Source: Bacillota bacterium
GTDB taxonomy: Bacteria; Bacillota; Clostridia; Oscillospirales; Ruminococcaceae
DNA length: 31,948 bases
Reading direction: 5' to 3'
Assembly: GCA_023431215.1 (NCBI GenBank)
Contig: JAEYXR010000047.1
Location: 1 to 31,948 of the forward strand
Shown here: piece after piece, positions 23,556-31,476 of the stretch
Layout: each line of letters starts with the position of its first letter
Numbering within the stretch: the stretch's first letter is position 1
Program-made: the position numbers and the translations under genes
The notes under the pieces: model-generated
What the model was told of the DNA's origin: nothing
The model's input: only the letters and a program-made list of their open reading frames with translations
Database searches by the model: none

Positions 23556-23912
23556 ATGATAGGAAAACGTCTTAGCATTTTGCGTAAGCGAGCAGGGCTT
23601 TCTCAAAAGGAATTGGGAGACAAACTTATGGTTTCTCACTATACCATCTCTTCCTATGAAAAGGACAGAAGTGAGCCGGGTGATGAGCTAAAAGTGCGTA
23701 TTGCCCAGGTATTTGATGTTTCGTTAGATTACCTCCTTGGGCTCATTGATACACCGTTGCCCTTTCGCCGAGAGAAAGATACCCTCCATTTGCCGGTGCA
23801 GATGACCGGGGAACAAAAGCAGCTAATACGAGACTTTATTACTTATTGGGATATTGTCTCTGCTCAAAAGATGGCAGAAGTTTTGCCGGACGAGGAGCTC
23901 ATTGAAGAGTAA
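23556..23912 (+). CDS. XRE-family transcriptional regulator
   Basis: The 118-residue product has an N-terminal Cro/CI-type helix-turn-helix (residues 5-60: LSILRKRAGLSQKELGDKL, then HYTISSYEKDRSEP). A short acidic C-terminal region rich in Gln/Glu follows, with no recognised ligand domain. The frame opens at 23502, but ATG 23556 follows AGGGGGAG and fits the domain. It is transcribed divergently from the ATP-grasp/kamA pair and stops at a strong shared terminator. It may bind the palindrome at 23273-23289, which is inferred from position only. Confidence 0.85.
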   Translation: MIGKRLSILRKRAGLSQKELGDKLMVSHYTISSYEKDRSEPGDELKVRIAQVFDVSLDYLLGLIDTPLPFRREKDTLHLPVQMTGEQKQLIRDFITYWDIVSAQKMAEVLPDEELIEE

Positions 23913-23919
23913 TACATAT

Positions 23920-23962
23920 AAAAAAGAGCTGTTGCTTACCCAGTAAGCAACAGCTCTTTTTT
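23920..23962. terminator. Bidirectional terminator between XRE gene and prmC
   Basis: A 14-bp perfect stem, GAGCTGTTGCTTAC with GTAAGCAACAGCTC around CCA, has six A on the left and six T on the right. It serves both convergent genes. The prmC stop codon (23961-23963) lies at its right end. Confidence 0.93.
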
Positions 23963-24818
23963 ATATTGGTTTGATGCCTGTAACCACACGGTGGTGACCG
24001 GCATAGTCTTTTTTTATGCTTATCTGAACAAACCCCGCCTGTATCAGCAGAGCCTTTACAGCTTCGCCCTGATCTTCTCCAATTTCAAAAGCCAGCAACC
24101 CGCCATCTGCCAAAAGCGGCAGACAAAGGGTAGACAAACGGCGATAAAACATAAGACCGTCGGGGCCACCGTCTAAAGCCATAGCAGGCTCCTGCTGCAC
24201 TTCGGCTTGCAGCCCGGATAACTGGCCAGAAGCGATGTATGGTGGGTTGGAGGTAATGACATGCCACTGACGACTAAGAATTTCCAAAGGAAGCTCTAAA
24301 GCATTGCCGTGGACTGGGGTTACATTTTGAGCGAGGTTTAGCTCTATATTTTTTTTGAAGTACGAATAAGCATCCTCACTTAGCTCCACACCCCATACAC
24401 CTGCATCAGGGCGGTTTTTAGCAACAGCAATGGGAATACACCCGGAGCCGGAACACAGATCCAAAAGCATGGGCGTAGCAAGACCTTCAACAGCCCGCAA
24501 AGCCTCGTCTACCAGCAGCTCGGTTTCGGGACGGGGAATCAGCACACCCGGGCCGACGGCAAAGGGCAGCCCGTAAAACTCCCACTCACCCAGCAGATAC
24601 TGCAAAGGCTCTCCGCTTTTACGCCGAATAACCAGGGCGTTTAGTGCTTCTGCCTCTGTGGCCAAAACCTCACGGCCGCCATCACGCAGCAGCATTTCCC
24701 GGGTAATACCCATAACTGCTTCCAACAGCAAAGAGGCCTCAAAGCCTGGGTCTTCTGCGGCGTTTGGGGCCTTTGCCAATGTATCTTTTAATTGTCTATA
24801 AGTAGTATTCAGCGTCAT
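23961..24818 (-). CDS. prmC: Release-factor glutamine N5-methyltransferase
   Basis: PrmC methylates the Gln of the GGQ motif in peptide-chain release factors RF1/RF2. From ATG 24818 it has 285 residues, the usual length. The N-terminal helical domain is followed by the SAM-binding LDLCSGSGCIPIAVA, and the catalytic NPPY appears in VITSNPPYIASGQL. The frame extends to an ATG at 24863 inside yqhQ, but 24818 starts 4 bases after the yqhQ stop and matches known N-termini. Its ribosome site is weak, so translational coupling to yqhQ is likely. prfA is not in the window. Confidence 0.93.
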   Translation of the reverse strand: MTLNTTYRQLKDTLAKAPNAAEDPGFEASLLLEAVMGITREMLLRDGGREVLATEAEALNALVIRRKSGEPLQYLLGEWEFYGLPFAVGPGVLIPRPETELLVDEALRAVEGLATPMLLDLCSGSGCIPIAVAKNRPDAGVWGVELSEDAYSYFKKNIELNLAQNVTPVHGNALELPLEILSRQWHVITSNPPYIASGQLSGLQAEVQQEPAMALDGGPDGLMFYRRLSTLCLPLLADGGLLAFEIGEDQGEAVKALLIQAGFVQISIKKDYAGHHRVVTGIKPI

Positions 24819-24822
24819 AGTA

Positions 24823-25755
24823 TTACCAGCGGTCTTCTTCGCTGTTTTCGGGGATGACCACATTCATTGCGGCAATGGCCACTTCCAGCTGACTGTCGTC
24901 AGGCTCTACGGTGGTCAGCCGCTGCATCCACAATCCCGGGGCAGAAATGATGCGGGTAAAAAGATTATCACAGCGTCCTGCAAGCTTGATGCATTCATAA
25001 GAAATACCTACAATAACAGGCAGCATTAAAATCTTTAGCACCATGCGAATTAAAATATTATCCCAGCTTACCAAAGAGGAAACCAAAATAGAAATAAGAA
25101 TAACAATAAACAAAAAGCTGGTACCGCAACGGGGATGAAAGCGGGTATATTTGCGGCAGTTTTCGGGGGTCAGCTCTTCCATGGCCTCGTAGCAGGCAAT
25201 GGTCTTATGCTCGGCACCGTGGTACTCAAACACCCGTCGTACATCCTTTTGGCGAGAGCAAAAGAAGAGATAAGCAATAAAAACAATGATTTTGATGCCG
25301 CCTTCTATCCAGGCAAGGGCAGCGCCGGGCACAAAGGGCTTGAGAAGAGAGCTGAGGGAGGTGGGTAGCACAATGAAAAGCAGGATGGCAAGGCACACGC
25401 CCAGCACCATGGCCAGGGAAGAGACAATAGAGGTAATGTCCTTGCCCAAGGTTTTGGAGAGCCACTTTTCAAATTTTGAGGGCTCTTCTTCCTCTATTCC
25501 TGCCATATCGGCAGACTTCATCAAGCATTTAAAGCCCAGTATCATGGTATCCACCATATTAAACACACCGCGGATGAAGGGTGTGGTTTTATAAAAGGGC
25601 TTCTTTTTGCCTTTGGGTTCGGTCTCCCAGCTTTCCACTGAAATTTCGCCGTCAGGCTTGCGTACCGCCATGGCAGTAACGGCAGGCCCGCGCATCATGA
25701 TGCCCTCAATCAATGCTTGACCGCCGATGGATGTTTTACGTTTACAGGTAGACAA
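24823..25755 (-). CDS. yqhQ: DUF1385 membrane protein YqhQ
   Basis: The 310-residue product is a DUF1385 (YqhQ) integral membrane protein of unknown function. Motifs are GGQALIEGIMMRGP at the N-terminus, YHGAEHKTIACYE in the middle and RFHPRCGTSFLFIV after it. There are about four to five hydrophobic segments between residues 110 and 260. It starts with TTG 25755, 9 bases after AAGGAAG; no ATG nearby fits. In many Firmicutes this gene precedes prmC and prfA, and the yqhQ-prmC part of that order is seen here. Confidence 0.9.
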   Translation of the reverse strand: MSTCKRKTSIGGQALIEGIMMRGPAVTAMAVRKPDGEISVESWETEPKGKKKPFYKTTPFIRGVFNMVDTMILGFKCLMKSADMAGIEEEEPSKFEKWLSKTLGKDITSIVSSLAMVLGVCLAILLFIVLPTSLSSLLKPFVPGAALAWIEGGIKIIVFIAYLFFCSRQKDVRRVFEYHGAEHKTIACYEAMEELTPENCRKYTRFHPRCGTSFLFIVILISILVSSLVSWDNILIRMVLKILMLPVIVGISYECIKLAGRCDNLFTRIISAPGLWMQRLTTVEPDDSQLEVAIAAMNVVIPENSEEDRW

Positions 25756-25930
25756 TATGGTATACTTCCTTTCGTTGCATTGGGTTAAGAATAGCTTATT
25801 TGCTAAACCGGGTTATAGTAATAATAAAAGACTTGGTGCACATGTGGTGGTTAAGATATAAAGAAGCCACAAAAAGAACACCTGATGAACCTAAATTGAG
25901 TGAATTACTTTGCTGTATAAGGCTGCAAAA

Positions 25931-27331
25931 TCAGTGGCTGACGGGCAGGGTTATTGTTACGGTAGTGCCTACATTCTTTTGAGATTCCAGCTCCAGGTGT
26001 CCGCCGTGCATTTGTACAATTTCATCTGCAACGGCCAAACCTATACCGGAGCCCCGGCGATTGGTTTTGCCTTTATAAAAACGCCCTTTCACCTTTGGCA
26101 AATCCTCCTGGCTGATGCCGCAACCGGTATCGGTGACCGATACCGTCATGCTGCAGTCACCAACGGTGGCTGATATGGTAACACTGTCCCCACTGTCGGA
26201 GTATTTTAAAGCGTTATCCAGTATATTGACAAACACCTGACGAAGACGGTTTTTATCGCCCATAACTACGGCAAACTCTTCAGGCTCATGGTAGTACAAG
26301 GCCTTGTTTTCTTGCGCTGCACGCTGGGTAAACATCAGCACTGCATCCGAAAGCTCTGCAATAATATCCAGCTTTTCCAGCTCCAAATGAAGTCTGCCGC
26401 TTTGCATACGGGAAAAATCCAGCAAATCCTCCACCATTGAGGAAAGACGCTCGGCCTCATTCATAATGACATGCATGCCTTTTTGCAAAGTATCGGGGTT
26501 GATTTCTTCTGCACTCATAATCGTTTCGCCCCAGCCCCTAATTGCGGTTAGCGGTGTGCGTAGCTCATGGGAGACAGAAGAAATAAAGTCGTTTTTCACC
26601 TTTTCGGAATTAGAAAGCTCCTCGGCCATGTTGTTGATGGCAACACACAGTTCACCAATTTCATCATCGTTGCGTGGGTCCAGCCGAACCGAAAAATCAC
26701 CCTGAGCAATCTGCTTGGCAGTTTGGCCCACCTCGCCAATGGGTATGATGATGGAATTGATAAAATAAGAGCTGGAAAAGATGACAAACAGGATAATGGA
26801 AATACCTACAAGAGTGGCTATAAAGATAAACATGACAATTTGCTCATCCACTCTGCTTAAAGAGACCACATAGCGCATGGCAGAAAGATCTTCGCCAATG
26901 GTATGGGTCAGGCAGGAAACAGCCATGACTTTTTCGCTGCCCATAAACCCGATGTTAACGCCCACCCCGTCACCGGAGGCAAGGGCGGCTTTATAATCAG
27001 GCATATCCAATTGTGCGCTGCTTTCAAAGCCGCTGGAGGTTATGAGGATATTGCCGGAGGAATCCAGCGCCATAAGCTCCATTTTGTTTTTATATTCAAA
27101 ATCTTCTACCAGACGTCGAACCTGAATAGAAAAGTTTATGCTTTTGTCTCTTGCAAAGTTATCCAGCTGGGAGGTGACAGCATCTGCACGGGAAAGCACA
27201 TATTGCTGTACCGAATTGTAGTAAAAGCTTTTGACAGCAACCGAGACACTAACAACAAGAGCAATGATAATAACCAATATGATGCCAAAGCTGTTAATGA
27301 GCCAGCGCTTGGTAATTTTTTTTACTGCCAA
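25931..27331 (-). CDS. Membrane sensor histidine kinase
   Basis: The 466-residue product is the sensor of a two-component system. TM1 is at about 11-34, an extracellular sensor of about 130 residues at 35-163, TM2 at about 164-188, then a HAMP linker. The phospho-acceptor His255 lies in SSVSHELRTPLTAI. The N box is NILDNALKY near 370-377, G1 is DTGCGI at 401 and G2 is GSGIGLAV near 427. The layout and the extracellular sensor recall PhoR/ResE-type kinases, but the signal is unknown. Start: TTG 27331, 7 bases after AAAGGAGG. It follows its response regulator by 78 bases on the same strand. Confidence 0.93.
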   Translation of the reverse strand: MAVKKITKRWLINSFGIILVIIIALVVSVSVAVKSFYYNSVQQYVLSRADAVTSQLDNFARDKSINFSIQVRRLVEDFEYKNKMELMALDSSGNILITSSGFESSAQLDMPDYKAALASGDGVGVNIGFMGSEKVMAVSCLTHTIGEDLSAMRYVVSLSRVDEQIVMFIFIATLVGISIILFVIFSSSYFINSIIIPIGEVGQTAKQIAQGDFSVRLDPRNDDEIGELCVAINNMAEELSNSEKVKNDFISSVSHELRTPLTAIRGWGETIMSAEEINPDTLQKGMHVIMNEAERLSSMVEDLLDFSRMQSGRLHLELEKLDIIAELSDAVLMFTQRAAQENKALYYHEPEEFAVVMGDKNRLRQVFVNILDNALKYSDSGDSVTISATVGDCSMTVSVTDTGCGISQEDLPKVKGRFYKGKTNRRGSGIGLAVADEIVQMHGGHLELESQKNVGTTVTITLPVSH

Positions 27332-27409
27332 CGGCGCGCCTCCTTTCTGCCGGGGTTTTTATACAAGAATATACTCACTGCTTCATGTCACAGTAGACAC
27401 GTAGCGTTA

Positions 27410-28105
27410 TTATTCCACCCACTTATATCCAAAGCCCCAAACAGTGGTGAGATAACGGGGGCTGGAGGGTTCATCCTCAATTTTCATACGCAGGCGGCGC
27501 ATATTGACATCTACAATTTTATCGTCACCAAAATAGCTGTCGCCCCATACGGTAGTGAGCAGACTATTGCGGTCCAGCGCCACATTAGGGTTACGCAAAA
27601 AATGCTCCATCAGCTGAAACTCCACCTGAGTAAGGTCAACGCGCTTGCCGTGCTTGGTCAGCGACCGGCTGCGTACATTCAGCACAAAGGGGCCGGAAGT
27701 CAGCTCGTTATCGGGCTCCGATTTTGCTGCAGCCATATTAACACGGCGAAAAACAGCATCTACACGTGCCACAAGCTCCGAGGGGCTGAAAGGTTTGGTG
27801 ACATAGTCATCGGCACCCAGCATCAGGCCGTTTACCTTGTCCATTTCCTGCCCTTTTGCAGACAGCATAATGATGCCCAGAGTATTGCTTTGGGCACGCA
27901 GCCGCTTGCAGACTGTAAAACCGTCTATACCGGGAAGCATCACATCCAACAGTGCTACACCAAAGTTTCCCTGCTCTCTTTCATAGGTTTCCAAAGCGGC
28001 TTCACCGCTGGCTACATCGGTAACCTCATAGCCGGAGCGCTGAAGGTTAATTACAACAAATTCGCGGATGGCATCTTCATCCTCACAAACCAAGATACGT
28101 TTCAT
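27410..28105 (-). CDS. OmpR/PhoB-family response regulator
   Basis: The 231-residue DNA-binding regulator has a receiver domain with phospho-acceptor Asp54 (ALLDVMLPG), Ser82 and Lys104 (YVTKPFSP). A winged-helix domain follows, with FQLMEHFLRNP, DKIVDVNMRRLRMKIE and YLTTVWGFGYKW at the end. ATG 28105 follows AAAAAGGAG. It is first in the pair with the histidine kinase at 25931. The lipoprotein gene upstream at 28360 is in the same direction and may belong to its regulon. Confidence 0.95.
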   Translation of the reverse strand: MKRILVCEDEDAIREFVVINLQRSGYEVTDVASGEAALETYEREQGNFGVALLDVMLPGIDGFTVCKRLRAQSNTLGIIMLSAKGQEMDKVNGLMLGADDYVTKPFSPSELVARVDAVFRRVNMAAAKSEPDNELTSGPFVLNVRSRSLTKHGKRVDLTQVEFQLMEHFLRNPNVALDRNSLLTTVWGDSYFGDDKIVDVNMRRLRMKIEDEPSSPRYLTTVWGFGYKWVE

Positions 28106-28212
28106 TAATCATGTCTCCTTTTTGGAATTTGCTACGGCTGCACTCAATGGTCAAAAGGGCTGCACGCCTGGTTGTTTGAAAAATAGCCCACAGAAGGTGG
28201 TGAGCCTATTCT

Positions 28213-28241
28213 ACTGTATCACAAGCGTTTTACGCTGTAAA
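28213..28241 (-). promoter_or_regulatory. Promoter of the two-component system
   Basis: On the minus strand TTTACA (28241-28236), a 17-base spacer and TACAGT (28218-28213) with a TGn extension. A small GCGT/ACGC inverted repeat lies in the spacer. The leader to the response-regulator ATG would be about 100 bases. Confidence 0.45.
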
Positions 28242-28359
28242 AGCTGAACTGTGCAAAATAGGAAAGTTTGCAGCGGTAATATCTCAAATAAGATAACCAT
28301 GCAACTAACTACGTAATCGCTCTGCATTTTAAAAGAATGGTTTTTCGTGGTTAAGTGAA

Positions 28360-29688
28360 TTAATTAATAAACGAGAATAGATCCTTAAGCTGCTTGGAGT
28401 TGATACGCAATGGTTCCGGTGCATTGGTAGGAATACGCGCCAGATATTCAATGGTGCCCCGCTGCCCCAAGGAAAAATAGAGCTCTGCGGCCAGCTTATC
28501 CTGATAATCCTGTGTAGAAGTAACCCGGATGCGGCAAAGCTCCTGAGTGCGGTCATATACATCCTTGCCGTTATACAAATAGAATATCATCTCTCCGTCT
28601 TCAGGCTGGCGGTATACGGTGATATCTGCCTCCATCCAGCTTTGAGGAAAGGTTAGACGATAATTTTCGTTGCTGCTGACAAAAGCACGGCTGACGGTGG
28701 TAAAGCCGGTTCCGCTTAGCTGTGAGTAGTTGGTGATATAGCAAGCCTCATCTTCTTCATCCATTTGGTCGTGGCCGGGTGCGGGATATTGCAGAGGAAT
28801 TTCTATAATACCGTCTGAGTTTACATCCTGGCTGAATACCTCAGATTTACGGGTAGACCGGGTGAATAAAAGATAATCATTTTCGCTCATGGGCAGGCTG
28901 AGGGTGTTGTCATCCTCTACCCTAATGACTGTGGTGGCAAGAGTGCGGCCCTCGGTGTAGCCGTCCACTACAACACCGGTGCTGCTGCTACTAATTTTGC
29001 CGCAAAGAGGCTCAAAGTAGCTGCTGATCATGGGTGGTAATTCTACCTCATCCATTAAATCAATCATGCCCGGTTCAATTTCGCCTATCAAAGAAGCGGT
29101 AGAGCTGCCATACATGGAATAGGAGGTAATCAAGACAATTTCACTGGTGCCGTCATTGTGAAAGTCATCAATGGCAATGCGGCTGTAGTCTCCGGTATAA
29201 TCCATCACCAGGTCGCCGTCAGCGTAGTTATAAACCGCGGCAATCTTTTTGCCGGCGGAGGATTCCTGTGTCCAGCCTACTACAAGGCTTTTGGGCTCGT
29301 CCTCTTTTAATTGCTCAATACGCAAAAAATCCACTTCGGCACCCAGACCCTGAAGGTCCGGACCACTGAGCCATCTGCCATTTTCTTCATACAGCACGGT
29401 AACCCGCAAAAAAGAAGCGGTGGTGTTGGGTGCATAAAAAACAATGGCTTCTTCTTTTCCGTTTCCGTCCAAATCATAAAAAGTAAAGGCAGAGCGGTAG
29501 TCTCCGGATTGAGGATATTTCAGCTTAAAGCCTTGCCCCACGCCGTCCTTTAAAGCTTCATTTACCTGGTATTGCCGGTCGGAAAGCTTTGGAGGTTCCA
29601 TTAAAGCCTCAATGTTGGTTTGAATAGGAACACAGGAGGTAAGCAGCAGGCAGCAAAGGCCCAGAACAACGGACAAAGTTTTTTTCAT
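28360..29688 (-). CDS. Lipoprotein with FG-GAP/VCBS-like repeats
   Basis: The 442-residue product begins with a lipoprotein signal peptide ending in the lipobox LLTSC, so it is probably anchored on the outer face of the membrane. It carries calcium-loop-like beta-propeller motifs: DLDGNGKEEAIVFY near 70, IDDFHNDGTSEIVLIT near 160 and DVNSDGIIEIPLQY near 290. These suggest a partial propeller for binding rather than catalysis. ATG 29688 is 9 bases after GGGAGG; ATG 29697 lies against the ribosome site and is less likely. It has its own near-consensus promoter and lies 254 bases before the two-component genes. No named family is recognised. Confidence 0.85.
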   Translation of the reverse strand: MKKTLSVVLGLCCLLLTSCVPIQTNIEALMEPPKLSDRQYQVNEALKDGVGQGFKLKYPQSGDYRSAFTFYDLDGNGKEEAIVFYAPNTTASFLRVTVLYEENGRWLSGPDLQGLGAEVDFLRIEQLKEDEPKSLVVGWTQESSAGKKIAAVYNYADGDLVMDYTGDYSRIAIDDFHNDGTSEIVLITSYSMYGSSTASLIGEIEPGMIDLMDEVELPPMISSYFEPLCGKISSSSTGVVVDGYTEGRTLATTVIRVEDDNTLSLPMSENDYLLFTRSTRKSEVFSQDVNSDGIIEIPLQYPAPGHDQMDEEDEACYITNYSQLSGTGFTTVSRAFVSSNENYRLTFPQSWMEADITVYRQPEDGEMIFYLYNGKDVYDRTQELCRIRVTSTQDYQDKLAAELYFSLGQRGTIEYLARIPTNAPEPLRINSKQLKDLFSFIN

Positions 29689-29697
29689 TGTGTGCAT

Positions 29698-30019
29698 CCT
29701 CCCTTCACTTTCCAGTATTGGCTTGTCCTTATTCTTTCAGACTAAAATAGCGTTTTTTTATGCTACGCCAGCCAAAACAGTTATATTTATTGTATGCTCT
29801 TTGCACAATTCTGTCAACAAACTTTATATGAAGTATCTGGTTCTCAAATACATGCAAACCACCTTTGCCAAGCAGCATTTTTGGCAATTTGTGCACTGCC
29901 AATCACTTGGATAAGCAGCGCATGCTCTGCAGAAAAAGCAAGGAGATGTACAGAATTTATGCACCGGCGTGCCTTCTTCAAATCTTGCAACAGCACGTAA
30001 CAAAATTTGCTTTTAATAC
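29698..30019. other. Gap between lipoprotein gene and the XRE terminator
   Basis: The region holds the lipoprotein promoter. It also has a set of short hairpins that share arms: GCCAA/TTGGC (29867-29885), TTGGCA/TGCCAA (29881-29902) and CCAA/TTGG (29899-29910). The first two compete for the same TTGGC. Short frames on both strands overlap here, but none has a convincing ribosome site. Confidence 0.4.
29789..29817 (-). promoter_or_regulatory. Near-consensus sigma-A promoter of the lipoprotein gene
   Basis: On the minus strand a perfect TTGACA (29817-29812), a 17-base spacer and TACAAT (29794-29789). This is the best sigma-A promoter in the window and suggests strong expression. The start near 29782 gives a leader of about 95 bases. 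Confidence 0.82.
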
Positions 30020-30048
30020 AAAAAAGCACCTCTTCCGGAGGTGCTTTT
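30020..30048 (-). terminator. Terminator of the XRE gene at 30076
   Basis: A GCACCTC/GAGGTGC stem has six A on the left, which become a T-run on the minus strand, and TTTT on the right. It lies about 30 bases after the XRE stop codon. Confidence 0.88.
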
Positions 30049-30075
30049 GCATGAGAACAAAACAATAAAATTCAA

Positions 30076-30765
30076 CTACTCGGCAAGATTGGTTGCTTTT
30101 TCCGCGTTGCGAATCAGGTTAAGTAATGATGTGCCAAACAGAGGATAGTCCTTGGTGATGGATTCGGTAGAAAGGGAAAGTCCTTCCATATCTTTTATTT
30201 TATCCATTCCATTTACCGGCTTGTCCGCTGCAATGGCCTTTGCATTGGCAAAATGTACTTCCATTGCCGCATTTGCGTAAGGATGGGCAACGGTTTCGGG
30301 CAGATTGAAGATGGCAGCCTGATTTTTAGCATTGGAGCTGTAAACCACTCTAAACATACGGTATACAGCAATGAGCAGGTAATTGGAAACCTCCTGCACC
30401 AAAGCATTGCTGCCGGAACGAGACAACAAATCAAATAAAATGTTTAACGAGTTGCTGATAAGCTTTTTATTTAAAAGAGCCATAATATTGCCCTGATTTT
30501 CTTTTCCTAAAGCATCCGGCTCCGGAATCTGATCTACCGACAGGGTAGTTCCGGTGCGGTCCGGGGTACGTCCCAGCATATAGTCACAGGATACATCATA
30601 ATAATCGGCAGCTCGAACCAAAAAGTCCAAGCCGCACTCACGAATACCTTTTTCGTAATGGGACAACAGTGCTTGCGAAACACCGAGGCTACTGGCCGCC
30701 ATTTTTTGGCTTACACCTTTTTCTTTGCGCAGCAGCGTCAAAATACGAGAAAACTCGGAAGTCAC
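30076..30765 (-). CDS. XRE-family regulator with unknown C-terminal domain
   Basis: The 229-residue product has a Cro/CI helix-turn-helix at residues 5-62 (ILTLLRKEKGVSQKMAASSL, then ALLSHYEKGIREC). The family tail YDVSCDYMLGRTPDRTG follows. The remaining 150 residues are mostly helical, contain no recognised domain and no membrane segment, and may dimerise or bind a ligand. Start: GTG 30765 after AAAGAGGTG. Its promoter overlaps a long inverted repeat, so autoregulation is likely. It differs from the smaller XRE protein at 23556 beyond the DNA-binding part. Confidence 0.85.
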   Translation of the reverse strand: MTSEFSRILTLLRKEKGVSQKMAASSLGVSQALLSHYEKGIRECGLDFLVRAADYYDVSCDYMLGRTPDRTGTTLSVDQIPEPDALGKENQGNIMALLNKKLISNSLNILFDLLSRSGSNALVQEVSNYLLIAVYRMFRVVYSSNAKNQAAIFNLPETVAHPYANAAMEVHFANAKAIAADKPVNGMDKIKDMEGLSLSTESITKDYPLFGTSLLNLIRNAEKATNLAE

Positions 30766-30783
30766 ACATCACACCTCTTTCCC

Positions 30784-30814
30784 AATGAACATATTACACT
30801 AAGTAAAGTTCATT
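30784..30814. promoter_or_regulatory. Inverted repeat over the XRE promoter, probable operator
   Basis: AATGAAC (30784-30790) and GTTCATT (30808-30814) are exact reverse complements. Inside them TTAC and GTAA (30794-30806) also pair around ACTAA. The repeat covers the end of the -10 and the expected start site, a normal place for an autorepressor operator. Confidence 0.55.
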
Positions 30815-30840
30815 ATATTATATACTTTCCTTTTTGTAAA
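30812..30840 (-). promoter_or_regulatory. Sigma-A promoter of the XRE gene at 30076
   Basis: On the minus strand TTTACA (30840-30835), a 17-base spacer and perfect TATAAT (30817-30812). The expected start near 30805 lies within the inverted repeat. Confidence 0.65.
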
Positions 30841-31032
30841 TAACAAATGTCGCAAAAGGAGGAAATTAGTTCAAAAATTGTCAAATTTTGATAGATATTC
30901 CGTATAATATTTTGTGAAAAGAAATTGAAATTTGTCACATGTAAAAAATTACTGGAATAATAAGCTGATTTATTGCTATTTCACAAAGATTAAACTTAGA
31001 TGTGGCAGGTACTTTGTTCTTGGTGCGGTGCT

Positions 31033-31060
31033 TTGCAATTAAGGAAATTCGTGGTACAAT
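31033..31060 (+). promoter_or_regulatory. Promoter upstream of the histidine-phosphatase gene
   Basis: TTGCAA (31033-31038), a 16-base spacer and TACAAT (31055-31060) with a TGG extension before the -10. The start near 31067 is 410 bases before the next gene. A second TATAAT at 30904-30909 has a -35 (TTGTCA) with a 19-base spacer and is weaker. Confidence 0.55.
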
Positions 31061-31066
31061 AACTGC

Positions 31067-31476
31067 AATACAGCTAGCACAGCTGATGTATATTCTATAC
31101 AGAGTGTAAATGTACTTGGCTTTGTTTAAGGACTGAATCCTTATGATATTATTATATTTATATTATAATAAGGTACCCATAGGGCAAATTGATGACTGTT
31201 TTATGTAAAACAGCTGCCGTTGTACCCATTGTAACCAAACAAAAAAGCGATTATTGGGGAAAGAAACAGCCAAAGCTATTTTTGCTGTGTTTTTCATGAT
31301 AAAACGGCCTGTTTTCAGTTATGGGCACACCCTTTTTGAACAAATTAAGGTGCTGCACATAGGCATTCATTTTTAACCCGATAGCTCTACATCTTGTACA
31401 TCAGAGCATGTATCAGGATTAAGGCTGAATATATTTGCTTCCTATACCCGTTAATTCATATATTTCAGGAGGAACC
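31067..31476 (+). other. Long structured leader or small-RNA region
   Basis: This gene-free stretch folds repeatedly. CAGCT/AGCTG lies at 31071-31085, and an AT-rich stem CCTTAT/ATAAGG at 31139-31173. A perfect CTGTTTTA/TAAAACAG hairpin (31196-31213) is flanked by two direct copies of GTACCCAT (31173-31180 and 31222-31229). A terminator-like hairpin follows at 31265-31294. Short frames of 35 codons (31192-31299) and 26 codons (31296-31376) overlap the structures and look accidental. No riboswitch or RNA family was recognised. Confidence 0.35.
31265..31294 (+). terminator. Terminator-like hairpin in the leader
   Basis: ACAGC (31266-31270) pairs with GCTGT (31284-31288), with inner AAA/TTT pairing around GCTAT, followed by GTTTTT. 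It lies about 190 bases before the ribosome site of the downstream gene. It could end a small RNA or act as an attenuator. Confidence 0.45.

Noticed and set aside
26903..28108. Long 401-codon frame on the plus strand over the two-component genes
   Set aside because: It is antisense to two clear genes, has no ribosome site, and its His/Gln-rich composition is a codon shadow.
29844..30065. 73-codon minus-strand frame before the lipoprotein gene
   Set aside because: It spans the XRE terminator and lacks a ribosome site.
31003..31018. Sigma-54-like sequence TGGCAGGTACTTTGTT
   Set aside because: The -12 element lacks the essential GC (it reads GT), and no activator gene is adjacent.
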